Positions 1 to 7,377 of a stretch of 20,993 nt of DNA are shown here, piece after piece. The DNA is taken from NCBI GenBank assembly GCA_023248095.1, contig JAHFFF010000005.1, positions 1-20,993 on the forward strand, in the 5' to 3' direction. Numbering within the stretch: position 1 is the stretch's first letter; the number at the start of each line of letters is the position of its first letter. A program made the translations under genes and the position numbers. The notes under the pieces were generated by a model. The model had not been told where the DNA came from and did not search any database. It saw nothing but the letters and a program-made list of their open reading frames with translations. The DNA comes from Candidatus Omnitrophota bacterium. Lineage in GTDB: Bacteria > Omnitrophota > Gorgyraeia > 1-14-0-20-64-10.

Positions 1-1
1 T

Positions 2-796
2 CAGCTTGTCGGCATCCCGGACCGGTTGACGGCGCAGGAGCTGACGTGGAATCTTGCAACGCGGCGGATCGGCAAGCGGATTCATGCCTACGATACGACC
101 GATTCCACGATGGATATCGCACATCGCCTGGCTGCCGCCGGAGAACCAGAGGGTTCCGTCATCGTCGCCGAAGCACAGGGGAAGGGGCGAGGCCGGATGG
201 GACGGACCTGGATCTCTCCAAAGGGCAAGGGGATCTACGCTTCCTTTATCCTGCGTCCCTCGCTTCAGCTTTCCGAGGTTTCCAGTATCACGCTGATGGC
301 AGCGGTGGGTGTGGCCCGGGCGATCCAGAAGGCAACCGCATTGAAGCCTGAGATCAAATGGCCGAATGATCTGTTGGTAGAGGGACGGAAGGTATCCGGG
401 ATCCTGACGGAGCTCAATGCGGAACTTAACCGGGTCAATTACATTGTCATCGGTGTGGGAATCAACGTGAACACGGCCAAGGCGCATCTGCCGGCCCATG
501 CCACTTCATTGGCAAACGAACTGGGCAGCCGAGTGGATCGGTTGGAATTGGCCCGGACCTTGTTGGTCCAATTGGACCGGACCTATCTGGAATTCCTAGA
601 ACAGGGGATCGAACCGATCCTCGATGCCTGGCGCGGGTTCGCCGGCTTCCTGGGTCGCCGGATCCGGGTCGCGTTGGATGGGCGCAATCTGGATGGGCAG
701 GCGATGGATGTCGATCGCAGCGGGGCGCTGCTTGTGCGCACGGACAGCGGCCTGGTAGAATCAGTGTCGGCAGGGGAGGTCCTAGTCGTCAGATGA
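2..796 (+). CDS. birA: Biotin--[acetyl-CoA-carboxylase] ligase, 5'-truncated by the window edge
   Basis: BirA activates biotin to biotinyl-5'-AMP and transfers it to the lysine of biotin carboxyl carrier proteins in the cytoplasm. The biotin/ATP-binding signature GRGRMGR lies near nt 185-208, KWPND near 356-370, and a GVGINVN motif follows. A TTG occurs at 26, but the frame is open back to nt 2 and reads QLVGIPDRLTAQEL before the catalytic domain. That resembles the end of the N-terminal winged-helix domain of bifunctional BirA, so the true start is probably upstream of the window and the protein may also be a repressor (inference). The catalytic and C-terminal SH3-like parts look complete. 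The stop overlaps the start of the next gene (ATGA at 793-796), suggesting translational coupling. Confidence 0.93.
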   Translation, partial: QLVGIPDRLTAQELTWNLATRRIGKRIHAYDTTDSTMDIAHRLAAAGEPEGSVIVAEAQGKGRGRMGRTWISPKGKGIYASFILRPSLQLSEVSSITLMAAVGVARAIQKATALKPEIKWPNDLLVEGRKVSGILTELNAELNRVNYIVIGVGINVNTAKAHLPAHATSLANELGSRVDRLELARTLLVQLDRTYLEFLEQGIEPILDAWRGFAGFLGRRIRVALDGRNLDGQAMDVDRSGALLVRTDSGLVESVSAGEVLVVR

Positions 797-2235
797 TTAT
801 TGACATGCTCGGGATGAGTGGATACAAAACGGCACGAGGGGTGGCGCGGGGCTGTCCCACGACAGGACCCCAAGCGCGGTTTCATCCCGTTCGTGCTTCG
901 ACAAGCTCAGCACGAGCGTTCATCGCACTACTTTTTGTTGCTCTTTCACTAGCTGTTATGCGGCCCACACTCGCTGCTGAAGAGCACCCTGTCTTGGTCT
1001 TGCAAGTTAGCGGCGCCATCAATCCGGCGGTGGCCCGTTACGTGATGCGGGGTTTGGAGCAGGCCAGGGCGGAACAGGCCTCCGCGGTGGTCATTGAGCT
1101 GGACACTCCCGGTGGACTGGACGGCTCGATGCGCAAGATTGTGCAGGCGATCCTGGATTCGCCGGTTCCGGTCCTCGTCTATGTGGCGCCGCCTGGAGCG
1201 CGGGCTGCCTCCGCTGGCGCCTTCATCGCGATGTCGGCCCACCTGGTGGCGATGGCCCCCAGCACCAACATGGGGGCCGCCCATCCGGTTCGAATCGGAG
1301 GAGGAACGGATGAGGTTCCGAAGAAAGAGGGGGAAAGGCCCTCGACCATGGAGGAGAAGCTGACCAACGATGCCGTGGCCTACATCCGCTCCATTGCGGA
1401 GGACCGGGGCCGCAATCTGGAATGGGTGGAGGCGGTGGTGCGGCAGAGCCGTTCCTCCAGCGCGGAGGAGGCCAAACAGCAGGGAGTGGTCGAATTCATT
1501 GCCAAGGACCTGGACGATCTGCTGCATCAAGCCAACGGGCACCCGGTGAAGACCATCTTTGGAACGACCACCCTAGCTGTTGAGGGGCGTGCGAAGAGGG
1601 TGGTGAAGATGTCCGCGATGGAAAGCGGGCTGCAGCAGTTGGCCCATCCGAACTTAGCCTACGTCCTGCTTCTGCTGGGAATCTACGGGCTCATTTACGA
1701 GTTGGCCACCCCGGGCGCAGTCTTCCCCGGCGTGCTGGGGGCCATCCTGCTGGTCTTGGCGCTGGTGGGGTTGGAGACCCTGGAGGTCAATTGGGGCGGC
1801 ATCGCCCTGATCGGTCTGTCGCTCTTATTCTTTATCGCCGACATCAAGCTTCCCGGCTACGGGGCGCTCACCATCGGCGGGCTCATTGCCTTCGTCTTGG
1901 GTTCTCTCTTTCTTTTTCCGGCGACCCGAATCCCCCATCTGCGTCTTGCTTGGGGAACGATTGGGGCGGCCACTGTATTCACCTCGGCTTTCTTTTTAGG
2001 CATCGTCGGCGCGGCCGTCCGGGCGCTGAGTCGGAAGGTCACCAGCGGCGTCGAGGGGCTCATCGGCGCGGAAGGGGTGGCCAAGACCGATTTGAAACCG
2101 CAGGGGTTAGTCCAGGTCAAAGGGGAGGAATGGCAGGCTCGCTCTGCACAGCCGATCCACAAGGGGAAAAGGGTGAAGGTGATTCGATTGGAAGGGCTAA
2201 CCGTTCACGTTGAACTTGTGAAGGAGGATCTTTAA
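793..2235 (+). CDS. nfeD: NfeD-family membrane-bound serine protease (ClpP-like domain plus NfeD OB domain)
   Basis: This is a long-form NfeD (480 residues from this start). A signal/anchor segment lies at about residues 41-62. A ClpP-like protease domain follows (about 65-290), with catalytic Ser140 in RAASAGAF and a likely partner Lys189 in EEKLTNDAVAYIRS, by analogy with the archaeal STOPP protease PH1510. Several transmembrane helices follow (about 285-410), then a C-terminal NfeD OB-fold domain (GLIGAEGVA to VELVKEDL). Known family members cleave the C-terminal region of the partner stomatin, which is encoded next door. The start ATG overlaps the birA stop and has a purine-rich GGGGAGG upstream. 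The first 40 residues are arginine/serine-rich and are partly encoded by a repeat-like hairpin (888-918). An internal start, for example GTG 841, is possible, so the exact N-terminus is uncertain. Confidence 0.9.
   Translation: MIIDMLGMSGYKTARGVARGCPTTGPQARFHPVRASTSSARAFIALLFVALSLAVMRPTLAAEEHPVLVLQVSGAINPAVARYVMRGLEQARAEQASAVVIELDTPGGLDGSMRKIVQAILDSPVPVLVYVAPPGARAASAGAFIAMSAHLVAMAPSTNMGAAHPVRIGGGTDEVPKKEGERPSTMEEKLTNDAVAYIRSIAEDRGRNLEWVEAVVRQSRSSSAEEAKQQGVVEFIAKDLDDLLHQANGHPVKTIFGTTTLAVEGRAKRVVKMSAMESGLQQLAHPNLAYVLLLLGIYGLIYELATPGAVFPGVLGAILLVLALVGLETLEVNWGGIALIGLSLLFFIADIKLPGYGALTIGGLIAFVLGSLFLFPATRIPHLRLAWGTIGAATVFTSAFFLGIVGAAVRALSRKVTSGVEGLIGAEGVAKTDLKPQGLVQVKGEEWQARSAQPIHKGKRVKVIRLEGLTVHVELVKEDL
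852..865. repeat. Short inverted repeat inside the nfeD 5' coding region
   Basis: CTGTC (852-856) and GACAG (861-865) form a 5-bp stem around CCAC. It lies about 20 bp before the larger hairpin at 888-918, within the atypical N-terminal codons of nfeD. On its own it could be chance; its neighbour makes it worth noting. Confidence 0.35.
888..918. repeat. REP-like imperfect palindrome translated within nfeD
   Basis: CGTTCGTGCT (888-897) and AGCACGAGCG (909-918) pair over 10 bp, with one G-T wobble, around the loop TCGACAAGCTC. A nested alternative stem GCTT/AAGC (895-898 and 903-906) also exists. The core TCGACAAGCTCAG resembles a dispersed repeat I recall from many bacterial genomes; that resemblance is from memory and not searched. 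Here it lies inside the reading frame just before the hydrophobic signal segment of NfeD and encodes VRASTSSARA. Confidence 0.6.
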
Positions 2236-3143
2236 TGGTTCCATTATCCATTCTGTTGGTACTCATTCTGATTGGAGTTGTGCTTCTGCTCTCCATGATC
2301 CGGATTGTGCCGGATTACAAGCGCATTGTTGTTCTTCGGGTCGGTCGCCTGATCGGAGCCAAGGGGCCCGGGCTGGTGATCATTGTCCCAGTCATCGATC
2401 AGCCGGTGACGGTGGACCTGCGAGAGACCTATCTGGAGATTCCGCGGCAAACCTGCATCACCAAGGATAACGCCCCCATCTCCATCGACTTTCTGATTTA
2501 CTCGAAGGTAGTGGATCCCGCAACGACGGTGATCCAGGTCAAAGACTATGCCGGCGCTGCCATGAACATTGCAATGACAACCCTGCGCGCCGTCGTAGGC
2601 GACATCCCGCTCGATGACGTTCTGGCCAAGCGGGAGCAGATCAATCAGGTGCTTCGCACCAAGCTGGATGAGGTGACCGAGCGCTGGGGCGTGAAGGTGA
2701 CCTCCGTGGAGATCCGGGAGATTTCTCCTCCAAAGGATGTGCAGGAGTCGATGAATAAGCAGATGGCGGCGGAGCGCAACCGGCGCGCCACGGTGCTGGA
2801 GGCGGATGGCCAGAAGCAGGCGAACGTCACGGTAGCCGAGGGAGAAAAGCAGGCGGCGATCTTGAAGGCCGAGGGAGGCAGACAGGCGGCGATCCTCAAT
2901 GCAGAAGGCAATCGGCAGGCTGCCATTCTGAACGCGGAGGGTTACGCGCTCGCCCTCTCCAAGATCTTCGAATCGGCGAAGAACATCGATGCCAAGACCA
3001 TGTCCCTGCAGTATCTGGATGCGCTGAAGGCGCTCGGGGCGGGTCCCTCCACGAAGTTCGTGATTCCGACGGAGCTCCTCAATCTGCTTGTTCCCTTCAG
3101 TGAATCGGTGAAGAGTTCTCTGGAGTCCTCGGCAAAGCGCTAG
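2235..3143 (+). CDS. Slipin/stomatin-like SPFH-domain membrane protein
   Basis: A stomatin-family protein of 302 residues, the usual partner of NfeD. One N-terminal transmembrane helix (about 3-22) is followed by the SPFH/band-7 domain (about 22-185, including GRLIGAKGPGL, DLRETYLEIP and EISPPKDVQESMNKQMAAERNRRA). An alanine/glutamate-rich coiled coil of 11-residue repeats follows (190-233), then a hydrophobic C-terminal tail (FVIPTELLNLLVPF), the sort of segment NfeD proteases cut. Stomatins oligomerise on the cytoplasmic membrane face and organise membrane microdomains. The start ATG overlaps the nfeD stop by one base (TAATG) behind a strong AAGGAGGA at 2221-2228, so the two are co-translated. 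The stop TAG uses the same CTAG that ends the opposing gene. Confidence 0.93.
   Translation: MVPLSILLVLILIGVVLLLSMIRIVPDYKRIVVLRVGRLIGAKGPGLVIIVPVIDQPVTVDLRETYLEIPRQTCITKDNAPISIDFLIYSKVVDPATTVIQVKDYAGAAMNIAMTTLRAVVGDIPLDDVLAKREQINQVLRTKLDEVTERWGVKVTSVEIREISPPKDVQESMNKQMAAERNRRATVLEADGQKQANVTVAEGEKQAAILKAEGGRQAAILNAEGNRQAAILNAEGYALALSKIFESAKNIDAKTMSLQYLDALKALGAGPSTKFVIPTELLNLLVPFSESVKSSLESSAKR
2802..2933 (+). repeat. Four in-frame 33-bp repeats coding for an 11-residue coiled-coil unit
   Basis: Residues 190-233 of the slipin form four consecutive 11-residue units following A-(E/D)-G-x-(K/R)-Q-A-x-(I/V)-(L/T)-x. Units two to four are nearly identical: AEGEKQAAILK, AEGGRQAAILN, AEGNRQAAILN. A fifth, degenerate unit begins AEGYALAL. 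Eleven-residue periodicity fits a right-handed hendecad coiled coil, common in this part of SPFH proteins. Confidence 0.8.
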
Positions 3144-3709
3144 CGCGATTGCGTGAGGAATACCACGAGCAGGATGACGAGTATGGCGAGGACCAGTAGG
3201 ACCATAGAGAGAACCATGATTCCGAGTGAATCGTTGGGTGTTGCTGTGTCCGCAGCCGCCCGCTTCTCTCCGATCTGGTCATAGATCGCCTGGAGTTCCC
3301 CTCGATCCAGCCAGAGTCCGTGGCATCGGGGGCAGCGGTCGATCTGAAGCGAGCCGGCATCATCGTAGGAAAATGTCTCGGTCATGAAGTTGCATCTCGG
3401 ACATAAAGGCGGGTTTTTCGTTGGTGGTCGCGTAGGAACAGCTGGTTCCGGCGGTAGGCTGGGGATGTCTGCGGCAGTATGGGCCAGGTGGGTGAGTTCT
3501 CCGGGGTCCAGCCAGATTCCATCGCACAGTTCGCACCAGTCCAGGACAACGCCTTCGTCCTGAATCTGGCGCATAGCGGACTGATCGAGAGGACACTTCA
3601 CAAGAGCACCGAGGGGAGAATAGCGCGTGGGTCCGAATTTGTCAAACGTGGTCACGATCTCCTTGGCCCTTTGGGTGGGGGGCCTCAGCCTATTTGCACT
3701 CGTCGTCAC
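3140..3709 (-). CDS. Membrane-anchored protein with two TFIIB-type zinc ribbons
   Basis: The product (189 residues) has two zf-TFIIB-like zinc ribbons and one C-terminal transmembrane helix (about 163-186). Ribbon 1 has C39, C59 and C62 with Asp42 where a second cysteine would sit (CPLD), followed by GIWLDPGEL. Ribbon 2 has C103, C106, C126 and C129 followed by GLWLDRGEL. The shared WLD-GEL tails show an internal duplication. The function is unknown; a protein- or nucleic-acid-binding adaptor at the membrane is a guess. The GTG start at 3709 has a good AAAGGAG six bases upstream; a second GTG at 3655 also has AAGGAG but at short spacing. With the 3709 start it overlaps the divergent gene by 83 bp. 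It is the only convincing minus-strand gene here. Confidence 0.8.
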   Translation of the reverse strand: MTTSANRLRPPTQRAKEIVTTFDKFGPTRYSPLGALVKCPLDQSAMRQIQDEGVVLDWCELCDGIWLDPGELTHLAHTAADIPSLPPEPAVPTRPPTKNPPLCPRCNFMTETFSYDDAGSLQIDRCPRCHGLWLDRGELQAIYDQIGEKRAAADTATPNDSLGIMVLSMVLLVLAILVILLVVFLTQSR

Positions 3710-4106
3710 GCCCGTCTCCTTTCGCCGGCTGCCGAAGGAGGAGGCTGGGCGTTACGTCGGCATCCTCTTCCCGGCGGTGGACCGTTGGGCGGTGATTTGG
3801 GGCACGGTTGCCTTGGGTTCCCTCCTGCTGGTTTTTCTGAACCGGCACTTTGCCCCGCGGTCGCTGGTCATGGAAATCCCCATGGGGGTGATGTTTCTCC
3901 TCTCCCTGCACAGCGCCTACATCCTCCATCCGCAGATTCAAGATCTGAAGCGCAGGATGGCACTGCCCGAGTACCAGGGAACGGCCCATCTGGATAAGCT
4001 GCGCTTCTCCTTCGGCCGTCTCCACCGGCGTTCCGTCCAACTGCACGGGCTCCTGCTGGTGCTGGGTTGGTTCAGCCTGGGCGTTCTTCCGAGATTCTTG
4101 CGATAG
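3627..4106 (+). CDS. DUF4149-family integral membrane protein
   Basis: This is a 159-residue protein with about four transmembrane helices (roughly 8-30, 53-72, 81-100, 138-156). Sequence marks fit the DUF4149/TMEM205-like family: an N-terminal LALWVGGLSLFALVVTPVSF segment and the C-terminal pattern FGRLHRRSVQLHGLLLV. The biochemical function of the family is unknown. The start is a GTG behind GAGGGGAG (3611-3618), eight bases upstream. The gene lies head to head with the zinc-ribbon gene and their 5' ends overlap. The DUF2062 gene follows after nine bases. Confidence 0.8.
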   Translation: MGPNLSNVVTISLALWVGGLSLFALVVTPVSFRRLPKEEAGRYVGILFPAVDRWAVIWGTVALGSLLLVFLNRHFAPRSLVMEIPMGVMFLLSLHSAYILHPQIQDLKRRMALPEYQGTAHLDKLRFSFGRLHRRSVQLHGLLLVLGWFSLGVLPRFLR

Positions 4107-4115
4107 GGGGAATGG

Positions 4116-4529
4116 ATGTCTTTGAAGTACAAGTTGAAGAGATTTTCAAATTTCGCGGACACGCCGCATCGGCTGGGGCTGGCCTTCGGGTTGGGAGTCT
4201 TTTTGGGGGTGATCCCGGGCACGGGGGTGATCGTGGCCGTGGGGGCGGCGACCCTGTTCCGATTGAATCTTCCCTTAATGGTGGCGGGGGCCATGCTCAC
4301 CAACCCGATCACCACACCGTTCGTGTACGCCATGAGTTATTACATCGGCCTCAAGATGCTGGGGGACCATCCGGGACAGGGGTTTCTAGGGACGGTGGTG
4401 CTTCCCACCTTGGCGGGGAATCTTCCCCTGGCCGCTTCTCTGGCGGCGTTGGGGTATCTGTTCGTTTGGGTGTTCCTCACCTTGCACCGTTCCCGTTGCT
4501 CCAACCGGCGCAAGCAAGAGGTCTCTTAG
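4116..4529 (+). CDS. DUF2062 domain membrane protein
   Basis: This 137-residue protein matches DUF2062. A short basic N-terminus (KYKLKRFSNFADTPHRLG) is followed by a glycine-rich hydrophobic run with GVFLGVIPGTG, then LTNPITTPFVYAMSYYIG and a further helix near the C-terminus (about 103-123). The NP-TTPFVY pattern is characteristic of the family, whose function is not established. The start is ATG 4116 with GGGG just upstream; an out-of-frame ATG at 4112 is rejected. It lies between the DUF4149 gene and coaX with gaps of a few bases, so all three are probably one transcript. Confidence 0.8.
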   Translation: MSLKYKLKRFSNFADTPHRLGLAFGLGVFLGVIPGTGVIVAVGAATLFRLNLPLMVAGAMLTNPITTPFVYAMSYYIGLKMLGDHPGQGFLGTVVLPTLAGNLPLAASLAALGYLFVWVFLTLHRSRCSNRRKQEVS

Positions 4530-4532
4530 AAG

Positions 4533-5318
4533 ATGCTGCTTGCCATTGACGTCGGCAATACCAACATCACCGTCGGGATCTTTCAGCGGGAGAGATTGAT
4601 TTCTTGCGGGCGGATGTCCACCTTGGGTCCGCGGACCGTGGATGAGGTGACGATCACGCTGCAAGGATTGCTCCACAATCTCTGTCTCGGGACCGGCTAC
4701 CGATTTGAGAACATCGATGGGTTGATCCTTTCCAGTGTCGTTCCGCAGGCCACCTCCGCCTTGAAGCAGGCGCTCAAGAGCCTCGTGAAGCCCAGGCCGC
4801 TCATCGTCGGGGAAACGATCCGGGCCCCCATCAAGAATCGCTACCGGGTTCCTTCCCAAGTGGGGCAGGACCGGCTGGTGAATGCCGTGGCAGCCTACTA
4901 CCTGTACGGTGGGCCGGCCATCGTTGTAGACTTCGGTACGGCCGTCACCGTGGATCTGGTCTCGAAGCGGTGCGAGTATCTCGGCGGCCTGATTGTGCCC
5001 GGTATAGCGATCTCTTTGGAGGCGTTGGTCTCCAGGGCAGCCCTCCTGCCGAAGATCGAATTGGCCCCTCCGAAAGAATTATTAGGAAGGGACACTCAGG
5101 AAAGCATGCGCAGCGGGATCTTCTTTGGTTATGGAGCCCTTTGTGATGGCGTGGTCTCCAAATTGAAGACCCGCCACGCTCCGAAGGCCAAAGTGATCGC
5201 CACGGGTGGTCATGCCCCCCTCATTGTGCCCTACTGCCGCTCTGTTAAAATCCTGAACACCGAGCTGACGCTTCAAGGACTGCGCCTTACCTACGAGCGG
5301 GCTCAAAAAAACTATTGA
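4533..5318 (+). CDS. coaX: Type III pantothenate kinase
   Basis: CoaX phosphorylates pantothenate in the first step of coenzyme A synthesis; the type III enzyme belongs to the ASKHA fold, is not feedback-inhibited by CoA and needs a monovalent cation. The sequence has the N-terminal phosphate-binding motif AIDVGNTN (Asp6), GQDR (111-114), DFGTAVTVD starting at Asp133, and GGLIVPGI. Length 261 is normal. coaX is often adjacent to, or fused with, birA; here nfeD, slipin and three small genes lie between. The start follows the upstream stop after three bases. The stop TGA (5316-5318) lies inside the -35 box of the groE promoter, so the operons abut. Confidence 0.95.
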   Translation: MLLAIDVGNTNITVGIFQRERLISCGRMSTLGPRTVDEVTITLQGLLHNLCLGTGYRFENIDGLILSSVVPQATSALKQALKSLVKPRPLIVGETIRAPIKNRYRVPSQVGQDRLVNAVAAYYLYGGPAIVVDFGTAVTVDLVSKRCEYLGGLIVPGIAISLEALVSRAALLPKIELAPPKELLGRDTQESMRSGIFFGYGALCDGVVSKLKTRHAPKAKVIATGGHAPLIVPYCRSVKILNTELTLQGLRLTYERAQKNY

Positions 5319-5342
5319 CAAATTCCTGAATCGGATTATGAT
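5315..5342 (+). promoter_or_regulatory. Sigma-70-type promoter of the groES-groEL operon
   Basis: TTGACA (5315-5320) and TATGAT (5337-5342) are separated by 16 bp. The -35 is a perfect consensus and the -10 matches five of six. Predicted transcription start is near 5349-5350, directly before the CIRCE-like operator, which fits HrcA repression by blocking initiation. The -35 overlaps the coaX stop codon. Confidence 0.8.
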
Positions 5343-5353
5343 ATTGAAAAGAG

Positions 5354-5380
5354 TTAGCACTCTTCGTTGTCGCCTGCTAA
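5354..5380 (+). promoter_or_regulatory. CIRCE-like HrcA operator
   Basis: The left arm TTAGCACTC (5354-5362) is a perfect CIRCE half-site. The spacer is exactly nine bases and the right arm GCCTGCTAA (5372-5380) matches the canonical GAGTGCTAA at seven of nine positions. The position just after the predicted transcription start of groES matches known CIRCE placement. The degenerate right arm may weaken HrcA binding; hrcA itself is not in the window. Confidence 0.8.
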
Positions 5381-5417
5381 TCCATCTGTAAGTCCTGACT
5401 GTAACAAGGAGGCATCA

Positions 5418-5717
5418 ATGGCTATTCAACCACTGGGTGACCGAATTTTGGTGAAGTTGCTGGAAGAGGAAGGGAAGTCCCCTGGAGGCATCATCCTGCC
5501 GGATACGGCGAAGGAGAAGCCTCAGGAGGGAAAGGTTGTGGCAGTCGGTAAGGGTCGGCTGCTGGAGGATGGAACCGTCCGGCCTCTGGAGATTAAGGTA
5601 GGGGACACGGTCCTATTTACCAAATACTCCGGCATGGAGGTCGGCCATGAGGACAAGGAGTTCTTGATCTTGCGGGAAGAGGATGTTTTGGCGGTTCTTA
5701 AGGAAGCGAAGAAATAA
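5418..5717 (+). CDS. groES: Co-chaperonin GroES, first copy
   Basis: GroES forms the seven-membered lid that caps GroEL and triggers folding of the enclosed protein. The 99-residue product begins MAIQPLGDRILVKLLEEE. It has the mobile-loop region with GGIILPDTAKEKPQEG, the VGDTVLFTKYSG segment, and ends DVLAVLKEAKK. The ATG at 5418 is chosen over an earlier in-frame start because it sits six bases behind a perfect AAGGAGG (5406-5412) and matches the family N-terminus. It is preceded by its own promoter and CIRCE-like operator, and groEL follows after 15 bases. It differs clearly from the second GroES at 7378. Confidence 0.97.
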   Translation: MAIQPLGDRILVKLLEEEGKSPGGIILPDTAKEKPQEGKVVAVGKGRLLEDGTVRPLEIKVGDTVLFTKYSGMEVGHEDKEFLILREEDVLAVLKEAKK

Positions 5718-5732
5718 GGAGGTTGTAAACCA

Positions 5733-7376
5733 ATGGCAAAGCAGTTGTTATTCAGTGACGAAGCTAGACGGGCCATCCTACGAGGGGTGGAGACCCTGGC
5801 AAGAGCGGTCAAGGTGACCCTGGGACCGAAGGGGCGCAATGTCATTCTGGACAAGAAGTTTGGCTCCCCGACGATCACCAAGGACGGCGTGACCGTGGCC
5901 AAGGAGATTGAACTGGAGGATCCGTACGAGAACATGGGTGCGGAGATGGTCAAGGAGGTGGCCTCCAAGACCTCCGATACGGCAGGGGATGGGACCACCA
6001 CGGCCACCGTTTTGGCCGAGGCCATCTTCCGGGAGGGATTGAAGAACGTCACCGCCGGGGCCAGTCCCATGGGCATCAAGCGGGGCATCGACATCGCGGT
6101 GGAAGCGGCCGTCGAGGCGCTCAGGAAGCTCTCCAAGCCGATCAACGTCAAGGAGAAGAAAGAGGTTGCCCAGGTTGCCGCGATCGCGGCCAACAACGAT
6201 GCCGAGATCGGCAACCAGATTGCCGAGGCCATGCTCAAGGTCGGCAAGGACGGGGTGATCACGGTGGAAGAGGCCAAGGGGATTGAGACAACCTTGGAGA
6301 TCGTGGAAGGGATGCAGTTCGACCAGGGCTATCTGTCTCCGTACTTCGTCACCGACGCGGAGCGGATGGAATGTGCCCTGGAGAGTCCCTACATCCTCAT
6401 TCACGAGAAAAAGATCTCGGTCATGAAGGACATGCTTCCGCTCCTGGAGAAGGTTGCTCGGACCGGCAAGCCTCTGTTGATCATTGCCGAAGAGATTGAG
6501 GGGGAGGCCTTGGCCACCTTGGTGGTGAATAAGCTGCGTGGAACCCTCTCTGCCTGTGCCGTGAAGGCGCCAGGCTATGGGGACCGGCGCAAGGCCCTGT
6601 TGGAGGATATCGCCACCCTGACGGGTGGCCGGGCGATCACCGAGGAGTTGGGGATCAAGCTGGAGTCCATCGACCTGGAGGATCTCGGCCGTGCCAAGCG
6701 AGTGGTGGTGGATCGTGAGAATACCACCCTCGTGGAAGGGGCTGGCAAGACCGCAGAGATCAATGGACGGATCTCCCAGATCCGGAAGCAGATTGAAGAG
6801 ACCGATTCCGATTACGATCGGGAGAAGTTGCAGGAACGCCTCGCCAAGCTCTCGGGCGGTGTTGCGGTGATCAAGGTGGGTGCGGCTACCGAGACGGAGA
6901 TGAAGGAGAAGAAGGCTCGCGTTGAGGATGCGCTCCATGCCACTCGGGCTGCTGTAGAGGAAGGGATCGTCCCGGGCGGCGGAGTGGCTCCGCTTCGGGC
7001 CCAGGCTGCGTTGGAGAAGCTCAAGGTCGCCAATGACGATGAGCGTGTAGGTGTCGACATCGTCCGGCGGGCGCTTGAGGAACCGATCCGACAGCTGGTG
7101 GAGAACGCTGGCCTGGAGGGTTCGGTGGTGGCTCAGCGGGTCAAGGACGAGAAGACCACGGTGGGATTCAATGTGGATAAGCTGGAGTACGTGGATATGA
7201 TCCAGGCTGGGGTCATTGACCCAACCAAGGTGACTCGACTCGCCCTGCAGAATGCAGCTTCCATTGCGGGGCTTCTGTTGACTACAGAAGCGCTGGTGAC
7301 CGACCTTCCTGAGAGGGAAAAGGCGGCACCCGGACCCGCAGGGCATGGCGGCGGCGGTATGGGGATGGATTACTAA
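5733..7376 (+). CDS. groEL: Chaperonin GroEL (60 kDa, group I)
   Basis: GroEL is the tetradecameric ATP-driven folding chamber. The 547-residue product has the complete group I sequence: VTLGPKGRNVILDKKFGSPTITKDG near the N-terminus, the ATP-binding DGTTTATVL (from Asp86), the apical domain, the VEDALHATRAAVEEG hinge with the ATPase aspartate near residue 396, and GGGVAPLRA. It ends with a short glycine/methionine tail (GHGGGGMGMDY), the flexible C-terminal segment inside the cavity. AAGGAGGT at 5716-5723 is an ideal ribosome binding site. The gene sits between two groES genes and shares the upstream heat-shock promoter. It is the only GroEL in the window. Confidence 0.98.
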   Translation: MAKQLLFSDEARRAILRGVETLARAVKVTLGPKGRNVILDKKFGSPTITKDGVTVAKEIELEDPYENMGAEMVKEVASKTSDTAGDGTTTATVLAEAIFREGLKNVTAGASPMGIKRGIDIAVEAAVEALRKLSKPINVKEKKEVAQVAAIAANNDAEIGNQIAEAMLKVGKDGVITVEEAKGIETTLEIVEGMQFDQGYLSPYFVTDAERMECALESPYILIHEKKISVMKDMLPLLEKVARTGKPLLIIAEEIEGEALATLVVNKLRGTLSACAVKAPGYGDRRKALLEDIATLTGGRAITEELGIKLESIDLEDLGRAKRVVVDRENTTLVEGAGKTAEINGRISQIRKQIEETDSDYDREKLQERLAKLSGGVAVIKVGAATETEMKEKKARVEDALHATRAAVEEGIVPGGGVAPLRAQAALEKLKVANDDERVGVDIVRRALEEPIRQLVENAGLEGSVVAQRVKDEKTTVGFNVDKLEYVDMIQAGVIDPTKVTRLALQNAASIAGLLLTTEALVTDLPEREKAAPGPAGHGGGGMGMDY

Positions 7377-7377
7377 G

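Noticed and set aside
2802..2933. CRISPR-like or recombinogenic tandem repeat
   Set aside because: The 33-bp periodicity follows in-frame coiled-coil codons with diverged third positions. There are no spacers, and it is a protein repeat.
5367..5417. Upstream in-frame start for the first groES adding 17 residues
   Set aside because: It would lie inside the CIRCE-like operator and lacks a ribosome binding site. ATG 5418 has a perfect AAGGAGG and the canonical GroES N-terminus.
7345..7377. Upstream start for the second groES inside the groEL tail
   Set aside because: The added residues come from groEL glycine/methionine codons read out of frame. ATG 7378 gives the normal GroES start.
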